Source of the DNA: a bacterium
GTDB lineage: Bacteria; Actinomycetota; Acidimicrobiia; Acidimicrobiales; Bin134
DNA: 64,000 bases
Reading direction: 5' to 3'
Assembly: GCA_026705465.1 (NCBI GenBank)
Contig: JAPPAP010000039.1
Coordinates: forward strand, 62,001 to 126,000
This document shows, piece after piece, positions 7,066-15,873 of this stretch (position 1 is its first letter; the number at the start of each line of letters is the position of its first letter). The translations under genes and the position numbers were made by a program. The notes under the pieces are model-generated. The model made no database searches. It saw only the letters and a program-made list of their open reading frames with translations, and was not told the origin of the DNA.

Positions 7066-9741
7066 TTAGTCGTTTTCTTCGCGCTCCGCGATAAGGGCGG
7101 CGGCCTGGGTGGGCCACTTCCACTTGCTGATTCGACCGGGGATTTCCAGGGCAGCCTCAAGGTTGCGCACGCCGTCGTCGTCGAGGCCGGCCAAATCCTC
7201 ATAGGTGACAATGCCGTGTTCAGGCAACGCCCTGGCCAGCGCGGGGTCGGTGCCCTTGATGCGGGTGAAGTCGTCCGGGCGCTGCGTCGGTGCTGAAGAC
7301 GGGGTGTCCACGGGGGGTGGTGCCGTTGCTTCCGGCTCAGTCTCTGGGGCAGCAGGAGCCGCAGCTTCGGGAACCTTGGTCTCTGGCTCAGCTTCGGGAG
7401 TTGCCGATTCTTTGGGCGCGGATGCTTCGGTCTGCGGCTCCGGTTCAGCTTCCGGCGGGGCCTCCACGGCTACCGCAGCATGCGGCTCTTGCACCTCGAC
7501 CGCCACGGCTTCGGGGGCGGGGGTGCGGATGGTGAGCAGGTCGGACTGTCGGGCGGCGTCTTGGGCGGCGTCGCGGTTCTCCAATGCCTCCAGCAGGTGC
7601 ATGGAGATGTCGCCCACCACCACGTCGTCATCGGCCCCCTCGGCCTTGATGCCGTCGTCGATCATGATGTAGCAGAACGGGCAGGCGGTGGCGATGCGGT
7701 CGGCCCCGGTGGCCAGCAGCTCCTGCGAGCGCTCCACGTTGACCTGTTTGCCGATGGTCTCCTCCATCCACATGCGAGCACCGCCAGCCCCGCAGCACAT
7801 TCCCTTGGTTCCGTTGCGCTCGGCCTCCACCACCTCGACGCCGCCCAGCGATCCCACCACTCGGCGGGGGGCCAGGTACACGTCGTTGTGGCGGCCCAGA
7901 TAGCAGGAGTCGTGGTATACGACCCGCTCGTCCAGGCGGGCACCGGTCATGTCGAGGCGTCCATCGTCGATCAGCGCTTCGAGGAACTGGGTGTGGTGGA
8001 CCACCTCATAGTGACCGCCGAGCTGGGGATACTCGTTGGCCAACGTGTTGAAGCAGTGGGGGCACTGAGTGACGATCTTCTTGACCCCCATTTCATTGAG
8101 GGTCTCGATGTTCTGCATGGCCAGCATCTGGAAGATGTACTCGTTGCCCGAGCGCCGGGCCGGATCGCCGGTGCAGTTCTCGGCCGGTCCCAATATGGAG
8201 AAGCTGATCCCAGCCCGTTGGAGCAGCTTGGCTACCGCCCGGGTGACCTTGCGGTTCTTATCGTCGAAAGATCCGGCACAGCCCACCCAGTAGAGGTACT
8301 CGGACTCCAGAGGGTCGCCCCCGTCGAGTACGGAGATGCCCTCAAACTCCTCTGCCCACGCCCCTCGATCGCCCTGGGACATGCCCCACGGGTTCCCCGA
8401 GTTCTCCATCGACCGGTAGGCCTGGCCCAACTCGGTGGGGAAGTCGGACTCCATCAGCGACAGGTAGCGGCGCATGTCGAGGATCTTGTCGAGAATCTCG
8501 ATGTTCACCGGGCAGATCTCATCGCACGCCTTGCAGGAGGTACACGCCCAGACTTCCTCGCCGGTGATCCGCTCGAATAACGAGTTGGCCTCTACTTTGA
8601 TCTCCGGAACCGCGCCCAGTGGCGGGGTGGTGGCCGGCTCGCCGGTGGCGGCCATGACCTCGCCGGTCTTGAGCACGATCTCCCGGGGGTCGAGCGGCTT
8701 GCCGGTGGCATGGGCCGGGCATACCGACGTACACCGCCCGCACATGGTGCAGGCATCGGTGTCCAGCAGTTGCTTCCAGGTGAAGTCCTCCACGGTGGCG
8801 GCGCCGAACGACTCCAGGTCGGTCTCCATCAGGTTGGGCATGGGCTTCATGGCGCCCTTGGGCCGGTCTTTGTCCCGCAGGTACATATTCAGCGGGGAGG
8901 TGAACATGTGGCGCAGCATGGTGATGGGTAACAGCACCAAGAAGGCCACAAACGCGATCACGTGGCCGGCCCACCAGATCTGATGCCAGTGGTCCAGGCC
9001 TTCGAGGCCCCGCATCTGGGTGGCCACCTGATAGCCGAGCACCGACCACTTCTCGTAGTCGGGCACCCCGTGGTTGGCGATGCGGAAGACTTCGGCGCCG
9101 AACCCGGTGACGCCGATGGCGAAGAAGGTGCCCAAGATCACCGCGTGTTCAGGCCGCGATTTGATGCGGATGCGATAGGGGCGCAGCCGCCGGGGGCCGT
9201 AGCGGCGGACGATGGCCCACATCACGCCGACCAGGAAGATGGCTCCGGCGATGTCGCCCACCGCCGAGTACACCTGGTACACCCGGCCGTGGAGGAACTT
9301 GGCCCCGTCAGGGAGTTGCTCGTCGATCTCCAGGGTGGTGGTGACGCCCAACAAAATGATGAACCCGACGTAGATCATGGTGTGCATGACGCCAGCGCCG
9401 GGCTCCCGCAGCAGGGTGCGCATGTACATGCCCCGTCGGAGGTCCTCGAGGCGGGTCTTAGCGTTGGCCAGAGTGGTGCGGCGGTTGTCAGGGCCGCCCC
9501 GTTCCCAGTTCTTCACCCGCTTGGCGAATTCCCAGGATGCCCACACCAGGAAGATGGGGATGATGGTGTAGAAGGCAGCCTTCCACCCGCTGGGGATGTT
9601 CTCCCAGGGGTGGCGGGTGATCTCAGCCGGGTTCTTGAATTCGGTGATAGCGGAGGCGATGCCTGAGGCAATGGTGAAGGCGGCGAAGCCCAGCCCGAGG
9701 CCGAGGACAATGTGGAAGGGACGCAGGCGCTTTGGGTCCAT
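7066..9741 (-). CDS. Membrane-bound Fe-S oxidoreductase (heterodisulfide reductase / nitrate reductase gamma-like) with C-terminal helix-hairpin-helix domain
   Basis: The 891-residue protein starts with about six membrane helices (residues 1-290) resembling the haem-binding gamma subunit of nitrate reductases. Next come two 4Fe-4S motifs, 'CTMCGRCTSVCP' and 'CTSCKACDEICP', and two CCG domains of HdrB/GlpC type ('WVGCAGS', 'QCPHCFNTL', 'HDSCYLGRHN', 'GMCCGAGGARM', 'ACPFCYIM'). It resembles the mycobacterial iron-sulphur reductase Rv0338c and probably passes electrons between a soluble donor and the quinone pool; the partner is unknown. After the catalytic part there is a Pro/Ala/Glu-rich linker (about 720-820) and a C-terminal helix-hairpin-helix-like domain ('RIKGTDPALARALPEHGI'), usual in nucleic-acid or scaffold proteins and rare here. 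Monocistronic, divergent from amt. Confidence 0.88.
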   Translation of the reverse strand: MDPKRLRPFHIVLGLGLGFAAFTIASGIASAITEFKNPAEITRHPWENIPSGWKAAFYTIIPIFLVWASWEFAKRVKNWERGGPDNRRTTLANAKTRLEDLRRGMYMRTLLREPGAGVMHTMIYVGFIILLGVTTTLEIDEQLPDGAKFLHGRVYQVYSAVGDIAGAIFLVGVMWAIVRRYGPRRLRPYRIRIKSRPEHAVILGTFFAIGVTGFGAEVFRIANHGVPDYEKWSVLGYQVATQMRGLEGLDHWHQIWWAGHVIAFVAFLVLLPITMLRHMFTSPLNMYLRDKDRPKGAMKPMPNLMETDLESFGAATVEDFTWKQLLDTDACTMCGRCTSVCPAHATGKPLDPREIVLKTGEVMAATGEPATTPPLGAVPEIKVEANSLFERITGEEVWACTSCKACDEICPVNIEILDKILDMRRYLSLMESDFPTELGQAYRSMENSGNPWGMSQGDRGAWAEEFEGISVLDGGDPLESEYLYWVGCAGSFDDKNRKVTRAVAKLLQRAGISFSILGPAENCTGDPARRSGNEYIFQMLAMQNIETLNEMGVKKIVTQCPHCFNTLANEYPQLGGHYEVVHHTQFLEALIDDGRLDMTGARLDERVVYHDSCYLGRHNDVYLAPRRVVGSLGGVEVVEAERNGTKGMCCGAGGARMWMEETIGKQVNVERSQELLATGADRIATACPFCYIMIDDGIKAEGADDDVVVGDISMHLLEALENRDAAQDAARQSDLLTIRTPAPEAVAVEVQEPHAAVAVEAPPEAEPEPQTEASAPKESATPEAEPETKVPEAAAPAAPETEPEATAPPPVDTPSSAPTQRPDDFTRIKGTDPALARALPEHGIVTYEDLAGLDDDGVRNLEAALEIPGRISKWKWPTQAAALIAEREEND

Positions 9742-9873
9742 GGCGTCCCCAACCTAGTGGCCGACACTGCCCGGTTCCGTACTCAAGCAGGGACGACGAG
9801 ATGGGCGGGGCCTGCTTGAAGTTCACAGCGCAGAAACAATCGTGAAACTTGGCCTTTCTACCGTGTTCCCGAT

Positions 9874-9896
9874 TGCGCCAGAGCCGCAGTGGCGCA
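9874..9896. promoter_or_regulatory. Inverted repeat in the leader of the ammonium transporter gene
   Basis: TGCGCCA (9874-9880) and TGGCGCA (9890-9896) form a perfect 7-bp inverted repeat with a 9-base spacer, 34 bases before the amt start. It could be an operator for a nitrogen regulator or a hairpin in the mRNA leader. Only the symmetry is seen; no factor can be named. Confidence 0.35.
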
Positions 9897-9929
9897 GGCG
9901 CAGAACTCGGCGAAGGAGGGCCGGTAACC

Positions 9930-11294
9930 ATGAAAAGGAAATTCGGAATAGGAGCGCTGATTGCCGCCGTAACGGTGCTGATCGGGGCCGTTCCCGCAGC
10001 AGCCCAAGAAGGCGGCGCCGAGGCCGTGCAAGTGGTGTTGGACAACCTGTGGGTGTTCATCGCCGGCATCTTGGTGTTCTTGATGCAGGCCGGTTTCGGC
10101 ATGGTCGAGGCCGGGATGACCCGGGCCAAGAACGTCGGGAACATCATGGCCAAGAACCTGGCCGACATGTGCATCGGCGCGCTGGCCTTCTTCGCATTCG
10201 GCTACGGCATCGCCTTCGGCACTGACGGCGGGTCGCTTATCGGCACCGACGGCTTCTTCTTGAGCGGTACGTTCACTACATTCGGTGACGGGCTCAGCAC
10301 TCCCACCTTCTTTTTCTTCCAGGTGGTGTTCGCGGCCACCGCGGTGACCATCGCCTCGGGCGCCATGGCCGAGCGGACCAAGTTCACCGCCTATCTGGTG
10401 TTCAGCTTCTTCATGACCGCGCTGATCTACCCGGTGGTTGTCCACTCCTTCTGGCATGGTGACGGCCTGCTCTCCGATCTGAAGATCGGCGACGCCCGGT
10501 TCGGCGATTTCGCCGGTTCCACCATCGTGCACAGCACCGGCGGCTGGGCTGCTCTGATGGGGGCCATTTTCCTCGGGCCCCGCATCGGCAAGTACGACGA
10601 GAACGGCAACCCTCGGGCCATGCCCGGCCACAACATCGCCTTCGTGGTGCTGGGCGTGTTCATCCTGTGGTTCGGGTGGTTCGGGTTCAACCCCGGCTCG
10701 GAGCTGGCGGCAGATGATTTCGTGATGCGAGCGGCGGTCACCACGCTGTTGGCCGCGGCTGCTGGAGGCGTTGCTGCTGGGACGATCATCTGGCGCAAGG
10801 CCGGCTCCCTGGACGTGGCCATGACCGGCAACGGTGTGCTGGCCGGGTTGGTTGGCATCACCGCCGGTACCGGCACCATGAACCCATTGGGCGCAGTGGT
10901 GACCGGCGCCATCGCCGGCGTCATCGTGGTGTACTCGGTGCTGTTCTTCGACCGGGTCCGCATCGACGACCCGGTAGGTGCCATCTCGGTCCACGGTGTT
11001 TGCGGCGTGTGGGGGACCCTGGCCGTGGGCCTGTTCTCCCGCTATGACGATGCATTCGTCGGCCAGGACAACGCTGGCCTCTTCTACGGCGGAGGCATCG
11101 ACCAGCTGGTTGTGCAGCTCATCGGCGTGGTGCTGGTATTCGTGTGGGTGACGGTCACCACCGGCATCTTGTTCGCGGTGATGAAGAAGACCATGGGTCT
11201 ACGGGTGTCTCGTGAGGAAGAGATCGGCGGTCTCGACCTCCATGAACATGGAGTGCCGGGCTACGGCCCTGACACCTCCGTATCTGTGGGGTGA
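9930..11294 (+). CDS. amt: Ammonium transporter (Amt family)
   Basis: Conducts ammonium across the cytoplasmic membrane as a trimer of 11-helix subunits. The ATG at 9930 is preferred over upstream starts because AAGGAGGG sits at 9912-9919 and the first 26 residues form a signal peptide ('LIAAVTVLIGAVPAAAQ'), common in Amt proteins. Family marks include 'MQAGFGMVEAGMTRAKN', 'DFAGSTIVHSTGG' with the pore His, 'WFGWFGFNPGS' and 'ISVHGVCGVWGTLAVGLF' with the second pore His. The protein has 454 residues, normal for the family. No glnK/PII gene follows, unlike the common amt-glnK pair. The end is close to the convergent gpmA. Confidence 0.96.
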   Translation: MKRKFGIGALIAAVTVLIGAVPAAAQEGGAEAVQVVLDNLWVFIAGILVFLMQAGFGMVEAGMTRAKNVGNIMAKNLADMCIGALAFFAFGYGIAFGTDGGSLIGTDGFFLSGTFTTFGDGLSTPTFFFFQVVFAATAVTIASGAMAERTKFTAYLVFSFFMTALIYPVVVHSFWHGDGLLSDLKIGDARFGDFAGSTIVHSTGGWAALMGAIFLGPRIGKYDENGNPRAMPGHNIAFVVLGVFILWFGWFGFNPGSELAADDFVMRAAVTTLLAAAAGGVAAGTIIWRKAGSLDVAMTGNGVLAGLVGITAGTGTMNPLGAVVTGAIAGVIVVYSVLFFDRVRIDDPVGAISVHGVCGVWGTLAVGLFSRYDDAFVGQDNAGLFYGGGIDQLVVQLIGVVLVFVWVTVTTGILFAVMKKTMGLRVSREEEIGGLDLHEHGVPGYGPDTSVSVG

Positions 11295-11330
11295 TCTCCT
11301 ACAGCCCACTAACCACAAGCCCGTAGGCGC

Positions 11331-12089
11331 TCAGCCCGCTTGCTTGGCCACCGCTGCGGCCGCTTCGGCAGCCGCGGCGGGGTCGAGTGAGCGGGCGAGT
11401 GTCGCTTTGGCCTCGATGGGCATCATGTCGATTCCGAGTTCGTAGACCAGCGGCATACCGGTGGGGATGTTGAGGGTAGCGATGGCGTCGTCGTCGATTT
11501 GGTCGAGGTGCTTGGCCAGCGCCCGCAGGCTGTTGCCGTGGGCCGAGACCAGCACCAATCGACCGGCCCGCAAGTCGGGGATCACCTCGTCAAACCAGTA
11601 GGGCATCAGCCGCTCCACCACGTCGGCGAGGCACTCGCCTTTGGGCAGCTGCTCCGGGGGAATGTGGGCGTAGCGGGGATCGGTATTGGGGTTCCACGGG
11701 TTGTCGTCGGAGATGGGCGGCGGCGGCGTGCGATAGCCCCGGCGCCAGGCATTGAGCTGCTCGTCGCCGTAGCGCTCTCGGGTCTCAAACTTGTCCAATC
11801 CGGTGAGGTCGCCATAGTGGCGCTCATTCAGCCGCCAGTCTTGTTTCATGGGCACTGATGTCCGACCCATTTCGGCTAAGGCCAGTTCCGCAGTGCGAAT
11901 GGCCCGACTCTGCACCGAGGTGTGTACGACATCGGGCAGCAGCCCGGCCTCGGCCAGCGCCCTCCCGCTAGCTCGGGCCTCAGCTTCCCCCTTTTCGGTG
12001 AGGTCGCAGTCGTACCAGCCGGTGAATTGATTCGAGGCGTTCCACTCGCTCTGCCCGTGGCGAAGCAGGATCAGTATTGCGGGATTCAC
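11331..12089 (-). CDS. gpmA: 2,3-bisphosphoglycerate-dependent phosphoglycerate mutase
   Basis: Interconverts 3- and 2-phosphoglycerate in glycolysis and gluconeogenesis. The 252-residue protein opens with the phosphohistidine motif 'LLRHGQSEWN', continues with 'FTGWYDCDLTEKGEAEA', and has the second catalytic His in 'VLVSAHGNSLRALAKHL'. Length and motifs are those of the cofactor-dependent GpmA/GPM1 family. The start is GTG at 12089. The C-terminal Ala-rich tail ('DPAAAAEAAAAVAKQAG') is a little unusual and probably flexible. It is divergent from dnaK; the HAIR operator at 12114-12134 lies 25 bases upstream of its start, so HspR could in principle also affect it. Confidence 0.96.
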   Translation of the reverse strand: MNPAILILLRHGQSEWNASNQFTGWYDCDLTEKGEAEARASGRALAEAGLLPDVVHTSVQSRAIRTAELALAEMGRTSVPMKQDWRLNERHYGDLTGLDKFETRERYGDEQLNAWRRGYRTPPPPISDDNPWNPNTDPRYAHIPPEQLPKGECLADVVERLMPYWFDEVIPDLRAGRLVLVSAHGNSLRALAKHLDQIDDDAIATLNIPTGMPLVYELGIDMMPIEAKATLARSLDPAAAAEAAAAVAKQAG

Positions 12090-12113
12090 TCTGAGCAGCG
12101 TAGCGGCTTCAAC

Positions 12114-12134
12114 CCTTAGTGAATATCACTCAAG
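12114..12134 (+). promoter_or_regulatory. HAIR-like operator (HspR binding site) upstream of dnaK
   Basis: CCTTAGT-N7-ACTCAAG at 12114-12134 matches the published HAIR consensus CTTGAGT-N7-ACTCAAG at 12 of 14 positions, with the exact 7-base spacer and a perfect right half. HspR, encoded as the fourth gene of the same operon, is the known ligand of HAIR, and DnaK is its usual co-repressor. This is thus a feedback loop visible in the sequence. The site lies 71 bases before the dnaK ATG. Confidence 0.75.
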
Positions 12135-12205
12135 TTTTGGGATATTAGTAATTGAGGGGTATCCTGAAAGCCGAAAATACCGAACTTCAAAAGGAGTCGA
12201 ACACA

Positions 12206-14050
12206 ATGGGAAAGGTTGTCGGCATCGATCTGGGCACCACCAACAGCGTGGTTGCAGTGCTCGAGGGCGGCGAGCCCACGGTCATCGCCAACACTGAAGG
12301 TTCTCGCACCACTCCGTCGGTGGTGGCCTTCTCCAAAGAAGGAGAGGTACTGGTGGGAGAGGTGGCCAAGCGCCAAGCCATTACCAACCCCGATCGCACC
12401 ATCCGCTCGGTGAAACGCCATGTCGGCACCGACTGGTCGGTGGGCATCGACGGCAAGGACTACAGCAGTCAGGAGATCTCGGCCCGGGTGCTGCAAAAGC
12501 TCAAGCGGGACGCCGAGACCTATCTGGGCACCGAGGTGACCGAGGCGGTGATCACCGTTCCGGCCTACTTCGATGACGCCCAGCGCACCGCCACCAAAGA
12601 AGCCGGCACCATCGCCGGACTCGACGTACTGCGGATCATCAACGAGCCCACCGCGGCCGCGCTGGCCTACGGCCTCGACAAGGGCGACACCGACCAGACC
12701 ATCTTGGTTTTCGACCTAGGCGGCGGAACTTTCGACGTGTCCGTCCTGGAGATCGGCGATGGGGTCTTCGAGGTGAAGTCCACCAGCGGTGACACCGCCC
12801 TCGGAGGCGACGACTGGGACGATCGAGTGATCGGATGGTTGGTGGACTCCTTCCGCAACGACCACGGAGTGGACTTGAGCAAGGACAACATGGCCATGCA
12901 GCGGCTCAAGGAGGGCGCGGAGCGGGCCAAGATCGAGCTGTCGCAGGCTCAGAGCACCAACGTGAATCTGCCGTTCATCACCGCCACCGATGCCGGCCCC
13001 CTGCACATGGACTACGAACTGACTCGGGCCAAGTTCCAAGACCTCACCAGCGACCTGCTGGACCGGTGCCGCAAGCCGTTCGAGCAAGCTCTCTCCGATG
13101 CCGCCCTGTCGGCGGGCGACGTAGACCACGTGATCCTGGTGGGCGGCTCCACTCGGATGCCCGCGGTGGTTGATCTGGTCACCGGGATGACCGGCACCCA
13201 GCCCCACCAGGGGGTCAACCCCGACGAGGTGGTGGCAGTGGGTGCGGCGGTCCAGGCCGGAGTGCTCAAGGGCGAGGTCAAAGACGTGCTGCTGTTGGAC
13301 GTGACCCCTCTGTCGCTGGGCATCGAGACCAAGGGCGGCGTGATGACACGCCTCATCGAACGCAACACCACCATCCCCACCCGTCGTACCGAGGTGTTCA
13401 CCACCGCGGACGACAATCAGCCCACGGTGGAGATCCATGTGCTCCAGGGGGAGCGCGAGATGGCCGCCTACAACAAGACGCTGGGCAAGTTCCAGCTGGT
13501 GGACCTGCCCCCCGCTCCCCGCGGTGTTCCCCAAATCGAGGTGACCTTCGACATCGATGCCAACGGCATCGTCCACGTGTCGGCCAAAGACCGGGCCACC
13601 AGCAAGGAGCAGTCCATCACCATCACCGGACAGACCTCGCTGGACAAGGGCACCATCGATCAGATGATCGCTGATGCCGAGGCCCACGCCGCTGAGGATG
13701 CCCGCCGCCGGGAGGAGGCCGAGGCGCTCAACAACGCCGACAGCCTGGTGTACCAGGTGGAGAAGCTGCTGGCCGATGCTGCTGACTCGATGGACGCCGA
13801 CACCAAGTCTGAGGCCGAGGCCAAGTTGGCCGAACTGAAGTCGGCCGTCGACGAGAAAGACCTCGACCGCATCCGCTCGGCCACTGAGGCGCTGTCGGCC
13901 CTCAGCCAGCAGATCGGCGCGGCCATGTACGAGCAGGCTGCTGCCGCGGCTGAGGATGCCCCGGGCGATTTCTCGGCCGATGCCCCTGATGAGGACGACG
14001 GTATTGTGGATGCCGAGATCGTTGAGGACGACGACGGAGAGCCCCAGTGA
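12206..14050 (+). CDS. dnaK: Molecular chaperone DnaK (Hsp70)
   Basis: ATP-driven chaperone that binds exposed hydrophobic peptides; it works with DnaJ and GrpE encoded next to it. The ATG at 12206 is chosen because AAAAGGAG lies at 12188-12195 and the product begins '[18 protein letters not shown]', the classic N-terminus. Other marks are '[13 protein letters not shown]', '[16 protein letters not shown]', '[12 protein letters not shown]' and '[11 protein letters not shown]'. The substrate-binding domain and lid follow, and the end is acidic ('[16 protein letters not shown]'). The 614-residue length is standard. First gene of dnaK-grpE-dnaJ-hspR, controlled by the HAIR site at 12114-12134. 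Confidence 0.98.
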   Translation: MGKVVGIDLGTTNSVVAVLEGGEPTVIANTEGSRTTPSVVAFSKEGEVLVGEVAKRQAITNPDRTIRSVKRHVGTDWSVGIDGKDYSSQEISARVLQKLKRDAETYLGTEVTEAVITVPAYFDDAQRTATKEAGTIAGLDVLRIINEPTAAALAYGLDKGDTDQTILVFDLGGGTFDVSVLEIGDGVFEVKSTSGDTALGGDDWDDRVIGWLVDSFRNDHGVDLSKDNMAMQRLKEGAERAKIELSQAQSTNVNLPFITATDAGPLHMDYELTRAKFQDLTSDLLDRCRKPFEQALSDAALSAGDVDHVILVGGSTRMPAVVDLVTGMTGTQPHQGVNPDEVVAVGAAVQAGVLKGEVKDVLLLDVTPLSLGIETKGGVMTRLIERNTTIPTRRTEVFTTADDNQPTVEIHVLQGEREMAAYNKTLGKFQLVDLPPAPRGVPQIEVTFDIDANGIVHVSAKDRATSKEQSITITGQTSLDKGTIDQMIADAEAHAAEDARRREEAEALNNADSLVYQVEKLLADAADSMDADTKSEAEAKLAELKSAVDEKDLDRIRSATEALSALSQQIGAAMYEQAAAAAEDAPGDFSADAPDEDDGIVDAEIVEDDDGEPQ

Positions 14051-14601
14051 GCGACCAGCCCGTGGTGGGCGATCTGGCTGACACCGAAGAGCAGACTCAG
14101 ATCGAATCGGACGAGGCAACGGACGGCTCGTCCACCGAGGACCTGCTTGAGTTCGACCCTGATGCGGCTGTCGAGCCCGAAGAGCCCCCCTCAGTGGAGG
14201 AACTGCTATCCCAGCGAGACGGCTATCTCAACGACCTCCAGCGGGTGACGGCCGAATTCGCCAACTACCGCCGCAAGGCGGCTGAGCGCCAGCAGGAGAC
14301 GGCGGCTGGGGCCGAGGCGGGCATCGTGGAGAAGATGCTGCCCGTGCTTGATGCCTGTGAGGCCGCGGTGGCTCAGGGGATTGAGGACGTCATTCCGATT
14401 CGAGACGCCCTCTATGGCGCGCTGGAGAAAGAGGGTCTGGTTCGCCTGGACGACCCTGGCGCGCCGTTCGATCCCAATTGCCATGAGGCCGTTGTTCACG
14501 AGCCCGGAGACGGAGAGGCGGTGATCGCCGAGGTCTTGCGGGCTGGCTACCAGTGGAACAGCCGGGTGTTACGGCCAGCCATGGTGAAGGTAAAGGGGTA
14601 G
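14047..14601 (+). CDS. grpE: Nucleotide exchange factor GrpE
   Basis: Homodimer that releases ADP from DnaK. The GTG start at 14047 overlaps the dnaK stop (GTGA), a translational-coupling arrangement. The 184-residue protein has an acidic disordered N-terminus (1-55), a long coiled-coil helix with '[19 protein letters not shown]', and the C-terminal beta domain ending '[16 protein letters not shown]', the conserved GrpE signature ('GY....R.LRPA.V.V'). The usual partner gene dnaJ follows after 9 bases. Confidence 0.96.
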   Translation: MSDQPVVGDLADTEEQTQIESDEATDGSSTEDLLEFDPDAAVEPEEPPSVEELLSQRDGYLNDLQRVTAEFANYRRKAAERQQETAAGAEAGIVEKMLPVLDACEAAVAQGIEDVIPIRDALYGALEKEGLVRLDDPGAPFDPNCHEAVVHEPGDGEAVIAEVLRAGYQWNSRVLRPAMVKVKG

Positions 14602-14610
14602 CCCAAGATC

Positions 14611-15510
14611 ATGGACGTCAAACGGGAGTGGCTGGAGACCGACTACTACAAAGTGCTCGGCGTCTCCTCTTCCGCGTCCGACAAAGAGATCACCAAGGCC
14701 TACCGCAAGCTGGCCCGCAAGCTCCACCCCGACGCCAACCCCGACGACGCCAAAGCAGAGGAGCGGTTCAAAGAGGTCTCGGCCGCCTACGACGTGTTGG
14801 GCGATGGCGAGCGCCGGGCCCAGTACGACCAGGTGCGCCACATGGGGCCGATGAACTTCCAGGCCGGGCCGGGCGGGTTCACCATGGAAGGCGACCTGGC
14901 CGACATCTTCTCGGCATTCATGGGCGGCGGCCGCTTTGACCGGGGAGGTCCGCCATTCAGCGGTCAATCCCGTGCTATGCGGGGCCACGACCTCCAAGCC
15001 CACCTGACTCTGGACTTCGGCGAGGCCGTGCAGGGCGTGACTACCGACGTGACGCTGGCTGGCGCCACCGGCCAAGCCGGCCGCTCCATCTCAGTTCGGA
15101 TTCCGCCCGGAGTCAGCGACGGTCAGAAGATCAAGCTGGCTGGCAAGGGAGAGCCAGGAGCTAATGGGGGACCGCCTGGAGACCTGTATGTCAAGGTCAA
15201 GGTCAAACACCATCCGGTGTTCGGCCGTAAGGGCAAGAACCTCACCGTTACTGTTCCTGTGTCGTTTGCGCAGGCGGCTCTGGGTTCAGAGATATCGGTT
15301 CCCACATTCGAAGGCGACCCGGTGACGCTGCGCCTGTCCCCCGGCAGCCAACCCGGACAGGTTCTGCGGGTGCGGGGCAGGGGGGTGAAGGGCCGCAGAG
15401 GAACTGGCGACTTGCTGGTGACCATCGACGTGGAAGTACCCATCGAGTTGAGCGACGAGCAGCGCCGAGCCCTGGAAGCATTCCAGAAAGCGATGGAGGC
15501 AAGACCATGA
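14611..15510 (+). CDS. dnaJ: DnaJ/CbpA-type co-chaperone without zinc finger
   Basis: Stimulates the DnaK ATPase through its J domain (residues about 10-75), with the HPD tripeptide in 'RKLHPDANPDD'. A Gly-rich linker follows ('FMGGGRFDRGGPPFSG'), then two beta-sandwich substrate-binding domains. The four CxxCxGxG zinc motifs of class A DnaJ are absent, and the 299-residue length fits a class B (CbpA-like) protein. In mycobacteria the equivalent operon encodes a zinc-finger DnaJ1, so this operon carries a simplified partner; a class A paralog may exist elsewhere. The stop overlaps the hspR start (ATGA). Confidence 0.94.
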   Translation: MDVKREWLETDYYKVLGVSSSASDKEITKAYRKLARKLHPDANPDDAKAEERFKEVSAAYDVLGDGERRAQYDQVRHMGPMNFQAGPGGFTMEGDLADIFSAFMGGGRFDRGGPPFSGQSRAMRGHDLQAHLTLDFGEAVQGVTTDVTLAGATGQAGRSISVRIPPGVSDGQKIKLAGKGEPGANGGPPGDLYVKVKVKHHPVFGRKGKNLTVTVPVSFAQAALGSEISVPTFEGDPVTLRLSPGSQPGQVLRVRGRGVKGRRGTGDLLVTIDVEVPIELSDEQRRALEAFQKAMEARP

Positions 15511-15839
15511 TCGACCCTCGAGGCCGCGACCGGGCGGTGTATGTCATCTCGGTGGCCGCCGAGCTGGCCGGGATCCATCCCCAAACCCTCCGGATCTACG
15601 ATCGCCGGGGCCTGGTGCAGCCGGCCCGCACCGGTGGGGGCAGCCGGCGCTACAGCGATGCCGACATCGAGAAGCTCCGCCGGGTACACGAGCTCACCAG
15701 CGAGGGCATGAACCTTGACGGTGTCGAGCGGGTGCTGGCCCTGGAAGCCGAAGTAGCCCGACTCAGGGAACAAGTGGCGCGCCTCACTCGGGAGCTGGAG
15801 TCCAAGCGGGCCGACATCGTTCTGTATCGAAGAAAATGA
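15507..15839 (+). CDS. hspR: Heat-shock repressor HspR (MerR family)
   Basis: Represses the dnaK operon by binding HAIR sequences, usually together with DnaK. The 110-residue protein has the MerR winged helix with 'VISVAAELAGIHPQTLRIYD' and 'GSRRYSDADIEKL', then a coiled-coil dimerisation helix ('VLALEAEVARLREQVARLTR') and a basic tail. The sequence is characteristic of actinobacterial HspR. It overlaps dnaJ by 4 bases and ends the operon; its target is visible at 12114-12134. Confidence 0.96.
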   Translation: MIDPRGRDRAVYVISVAAELAGIHPQTLRIYDRRGLVQPARTGGGSRRYSDADIEKLRRVHELTSEGMNLDGVERVLALEAEVARLREQVARLTRELESKRADIVLYRRK

Positions 15840-15873
15840 GCCGAGGCGGATAGAGTTCAGCCCTGCTGCCTTT

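Noticed and set aside
7480-8580. Plus-strand open frame opposite the Fe-S oxidoreductase gene
   Set aside because: Antisense to conserved Cys motifs; composition is that of a frame shadow.
9858-10994. Minus-strand open frame opposite amt
   Set aside because: Low-complexity His/Gly/Gln composition and complete overlap with a strongly conserved membrane gene.
12716-14119. Minus-strand open frame (467 codons) opposite dnaK
   Set aside because: Known artefact of GC-rich dnaK genes; no independent start signal.
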